Assembly (NCBI RefSeq): GCF_964340395.1
Contig: NC_135550.1
Location: 2,984,501-3,048,500 of the forward strand
From: Glandiceps talaboti
Lineage: Eukaryota; Hemichordata; Enteropneusta; Spengelidae
Length of the DNA stretch: 64,000 nucleotides
Direction: 5' to 3'
Shown here: positions 61,100-64,000 of the stretch, piece by piece
Numbering within the stretch: the first letter of the stretch is position 1
Layout: every line of letters begins with the position of its first letter
The notes under the pieces: model-generated
What the model was told of the DNA's origin: nothing
What the model saw: only the letters and a program-made list of their open reading frames with translations
Database searches by the model: none
Made by a program: the position numbers and the translations under genes

Positions 61100-61940
61100 A
61101 AATAATATTCTTCGCCAACCTTCTCTGGTTTTCGACCGAAACATTCTCTACGCCAACCCTGTTGCAAAATTTAACCGACGACATTCTTGAAAACGTGTAT
61201 GCAGAGAAAATTTGCCTCCTACTGTAATGCTGGATTTATCTATGACATTTGACTCCGTGAATCATGATATTCTTCTTCACAAACGTTAACGCTATAGCAT
61301 CCATCCCATTACCATATCATGGTATAAAGATTATCTGTCTGATCACACTCAATGTCTTAAACTTGGCTCTCACACTTCAAATCACATTCCTGTTAAAACT
61401 GGCGTTCCCCAAGGCAGCGTCTGTGATGCACTTCTATTCACCCTCTATATCAACGACATTCCACTTTCACTCCAATCTAATACACCAATGTACGGCTATG
61501 CTGACGATATCAACATCCTAAAAGCAGCTACTATCTCCAACGTTGATGCCTGACACGATGAATTGATCAATGAAATCAACAATCTTACAACGTGATCAAA
61601 CCCAACATCTCTACATATCGCACTCGTCAACAACTGCAGAAAATATCTGATCATATTAAAACCATGTCTACTCGCAATCATGTTATTCATGCAACCACCA
61701 GTGTGACATGTTTGGGTCTCAGACTTGACCCTGAATGGTCAAACCATATAGCCTACCTTCCCATAGCCTGCGCATATCGGCGAATTACCTTGGCGATCGA
61801 GCTAGACGTTGTATCCCTAATATAATCCGCATAATCGGCATATCATCACAGCTGTATAGTTTTCTCACTCCTGGACTACTGTGACACTGTTTATTCAAAC
61901 TGTATTATTAGTTTCGCCGTCTGCATCCAAAGTGGGCTAA
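61100..61940 (+). mobile_element. Highly degraded LINE RT
   Basis: Recognisable in shifting frames: ITWYKDYLSDHTQCLKLGSH, VKTGVPQGSVCDALLFTLYI-N-D-I, YGYADDINILKAA (motif C), then KPNISTYRTRQQ and CLGLRLDPEWSNHI. Many stops and frameshifts. Confidence 0.82.
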
Positions 61941-62086
61941 AGAAGTCTGAACATGTCACTACTGCCAGAATTGCACTTGATTGAACCATCCAAGAAAGCC
62001 AACTACAACTTCAATAAACTTGTCAAAATGTGTTATTAAGAAAGTACCATTATACCTTTCTGAACTTATAACAACCAATCATACAG

Positions 62087-62340
62087 TTTTTAGTCCCCGC
62101 GGACGAAGTCCGGAACGGGGACTTATGGATTGGGTTCCGTCTGTCCGTGCGTCCGTCCGTCCGTCCGTCCGTCCGCAGCTGTTTCTTGGAGATGCCTGGA
62201 CCGATTTTTTTCAAACTTGGTACAGGAGCAACATACTATGGCATACATATGCACGTCAATTTGTTTTATGATACGATCCAATATGGCCGCCTAGCAACCA
62301 TTTTGTTTGCGAATTTTCCCTGTCTAGAGCCATAACTCAG
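62087..62340 (+). repeat. Fold-back plus (GTCC)n start of repeat R3
   Basis: AGTCCCCGCGGACGAAGTCC followed by GGAACGGGGACT forms a nested hairpin (outer AGTCCCCG/CGGGGACT, inner CGGAC/GTCCG). It is followed by a GTCC run (62143-62175) and unique-looking repeat body. Confidence 0.8.
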
Positions 62341-62805
62341 ACATGCTTTAACAGATCTCATTCAAAGTTGGTATTAGGACAGTGTTCTATGACATACATG
62401 TGCATATTCATTGTTGTCATGATACGATCCAATATGGCCGCCTAGCAGCCATTTTGTTTGTGAATTTTCATGTCCAAAGCCATAACTCAGACATGCTTGA
62501 ACAGATCTCATTCAAAGTTGGTATTAGGACAGTGTTCTATGACATACATGTGCATATCCATTTTCATTGTGATACGATCCAATATGTCTGCCTGGTAGCC
62601 ATTTTGTTTGTGAATTTTCATGTCCAAAGCCATAACTCAGACATGCTTGAACAGATCTCATTCAAAGTTGGTATTAGGACAGTGTTCTATGACATACATG
62701 TGTACATCCATTTTCGTTGTGATACGATCCAATATGGCTGCCTGGCAGCCATTTTGTTTGCGAATTTTCATGTCCAAAGCCATAACTCAGACATGCTTGA
62801 ACTGA
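62240..62805 (+). repeat. 150-bp tandem repeat, about 3.7 copies
   Basis: Unit length 150 bp, measured from 'gacatacatg' at 62391, 62541 and 62691. It contains 'gatacgatccaatatggc', 'gccattttgtttg' and 'aacagatctcattcaaagtt'. Open frames through it are repeat artefacts because 150 is a multiple of 3. Confidence 0.9.
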
Positions 62806-62810
62806 TTTAC

Positions 62811-63365
62811 TCTACATATCTCATTTACCCTATATATTGGACTTACTCTACATATTGGAATTATCCAAGATATAGAATATTACTCTATTACTCTACATAT
62901 CCGATTTACTCTACATATATACTTTTACCCTATATATATGATTTACCCTACCTATCTGATTCATCCAACATATAGAATATTACTCTATTTATCTGAATTA
63001 CCCTACTTATCTGATTTACACTACATATCTTATTTACCTTACATATATGATTTACCCTATATATAGGTTTTACCGTACATATCTCATTTACCCTACATAT
63101 TGGATTTACTCTACATATTGGATTCATCCAACATATAGAATGTTACTCTATATATCTGATTTACCCTATATATAGTATTTACCGTACATATTTGATTTAC
63201 TCTACATATAGGATTTACTCTACATATCTGATTTACCTGGTATATCTGATTTACCCTATATATAGTATTTACCATACATATTTGATTTACTCTACATATA
63301 GGATTTACCCTACATATCTGATTTACCCTGTATATCTAATATACTCTACATATCAGATTTACCCT
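62811..63365 (+). repeat. Degenerate ~17-bp satellite-like tract
   Basis: Many diverged copies of 'tttaccctacatatctga' with tatatata variants. Long Tyr/Ile-rich frames are low-complexity artefacts. Confidence 0.85.
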
Positions 63366-63387
63366 AAGGCTGTTTTCACAAAAACTT

Positions 63388-64000
63388 GTTGGGGGGGGGG
63401 GGGGGGGGGGTCGGGAGATTTTTTTGTAAAACCCTAATTTTTTTTCAAGTACCCCTGCCATATTCCAAAAATTTTCAAGTACCCCCCTGCCAAAGCCCCA
63501 AATATTTCAAGTACCCCCCCCCCCCCTGAATAAATTTTCAAGTACCCCTCACCCGAATAAATTTTTTGGGGAATACTCTTCCTGTGCGTTAACATTCCAT
63601 ACCAAGTACAAAACTGTACATAATACACTTAATACCAACTTTGTCCATTACATATATAATCAATTTGTATATTGTGTGTATATATATACACAAACACCAG
63701 TTAAAACAAAATGTTATGTTAACCAGTGCATTGCCTTTCCAAAAAAACAGCATATACTTGTAAATGAATTACACTTTGAATAACTCTTGTAAAATGATCA
63801 GCAGACCAACTGAGTCTTTGTTTTCTGTTCAATATTGTATTAGTACATTATACTAGTAGTGTTACAGTTGAATGACATTTTAGTTGTATTTGCAAATATT
63901 GTGATACACATGTTATCTAAAGAGAGTTTTATACTGTATTGTTCCAGTTCAGTTTCCTAAATGTGTGCTAAAAGAAATCAAATTGGTCTAAATAACACTG
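63388..64000. other. Poly(G) tract and right-edge sequence, no gene
   Basis: A run of about 20 G at 63390-63410 is followed by repeated 'tttcaagtacccc' phrases and a C run (about 63516-63527), then unique AT-rich sequence to the edge. No coding support. Confidence 0.55.

Noticed and set aside
62382-62975. 197-codon frame
   Set aside because: It reads through a 150-bp tandem repeat and then a TA-rich satellite; no domain.

Overview
This is metazoan nuclear DNA from an AT-rich, compact-gene, repeat-dense genome. Genes have many small exons, GT-AG introns and two GC-AG introns. The LINE reverse transcriptases are of the CR1/L2/Jockey-like kinds common in marine invertebrates. A marine invertebrate (lophotrochozoan or non-vertebrate deuterostome) fits best, but the species cannot be named from the sequence. 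No bacterial-type features (operons, Shine-Dalgarno sites, CRISPR) are present.

Six protein-coding genes can be assembled by hand from splice sites with matching phase. (1) Minus strand, 5271-9707: the 5' part of TADA2B (SAGA adaptor), with a complete ZZ finger and SANT domain; the remaining exons are not seen and probably lie left of the window. (2) and (3) Minus strand, 16732-20807 and 23336-24799: a tandem pair of paralogous coiled-coil proteins of a family I do not recognise. (4) Plus strand, 28992-36847: a complete four-exon GPR180/TMEM145-family seven-pass membrane protein of 498 aa. (5) Minus strand, 45256-45909: a complete two-exon COA4, a twin CX9C mitochondrial protein of 77 aa. (6) Plus strand, 46359-48834: a complete three-exon DTD2, the animal D-aminoacyl-tRNA deacylase-like enzyme, of 168 aa. 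COA4 and DTD2 are divergently transcribed from a shared region of about 450 bp.

Most of the rest is mobile or repetitive. LINE remnants lie at about 12.4-14.4, 15.8-16.6, 36.9-37.4 (-), 40.0-41.9 (-), 48.8-49.7 (-), 52.3-53.1 (-), 53.3-55.2, 57.4-59.7 and 61.1-61.9 kb. The 57.4-59.7 kb copy is bounded by an 86-bp direct repeat. Fold-back/MITE elements lie at 2.9-4.2, 28.7, 32.7, 48.9 and 50.9 kb, and there is a 650-bp near-perfect palindrome in DTD2 intron 1. About ten minisatellite arrays (units 33-150 bp) are concentrated in introns of TADA2B and the GPR180-like gene. An interspersed repeat whose copies adjoin CA or TCTG microsatellites occurs at 0-0.95, 24.9-25.7, 38.1-39.4 and 42.0 kb.

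The genes show no obvious shared pathway. They are ordinary housekeeping or membrane genes embedded in transposon-rich DNA. The most noteworthy points are the unrecognised tandem coiled-coil pair, the two GC-AG introns, a tandem array of 3' splice-site-like modules, a MITE family found both at a promoter and nested in a LINE, and the intronic giant palindrome.
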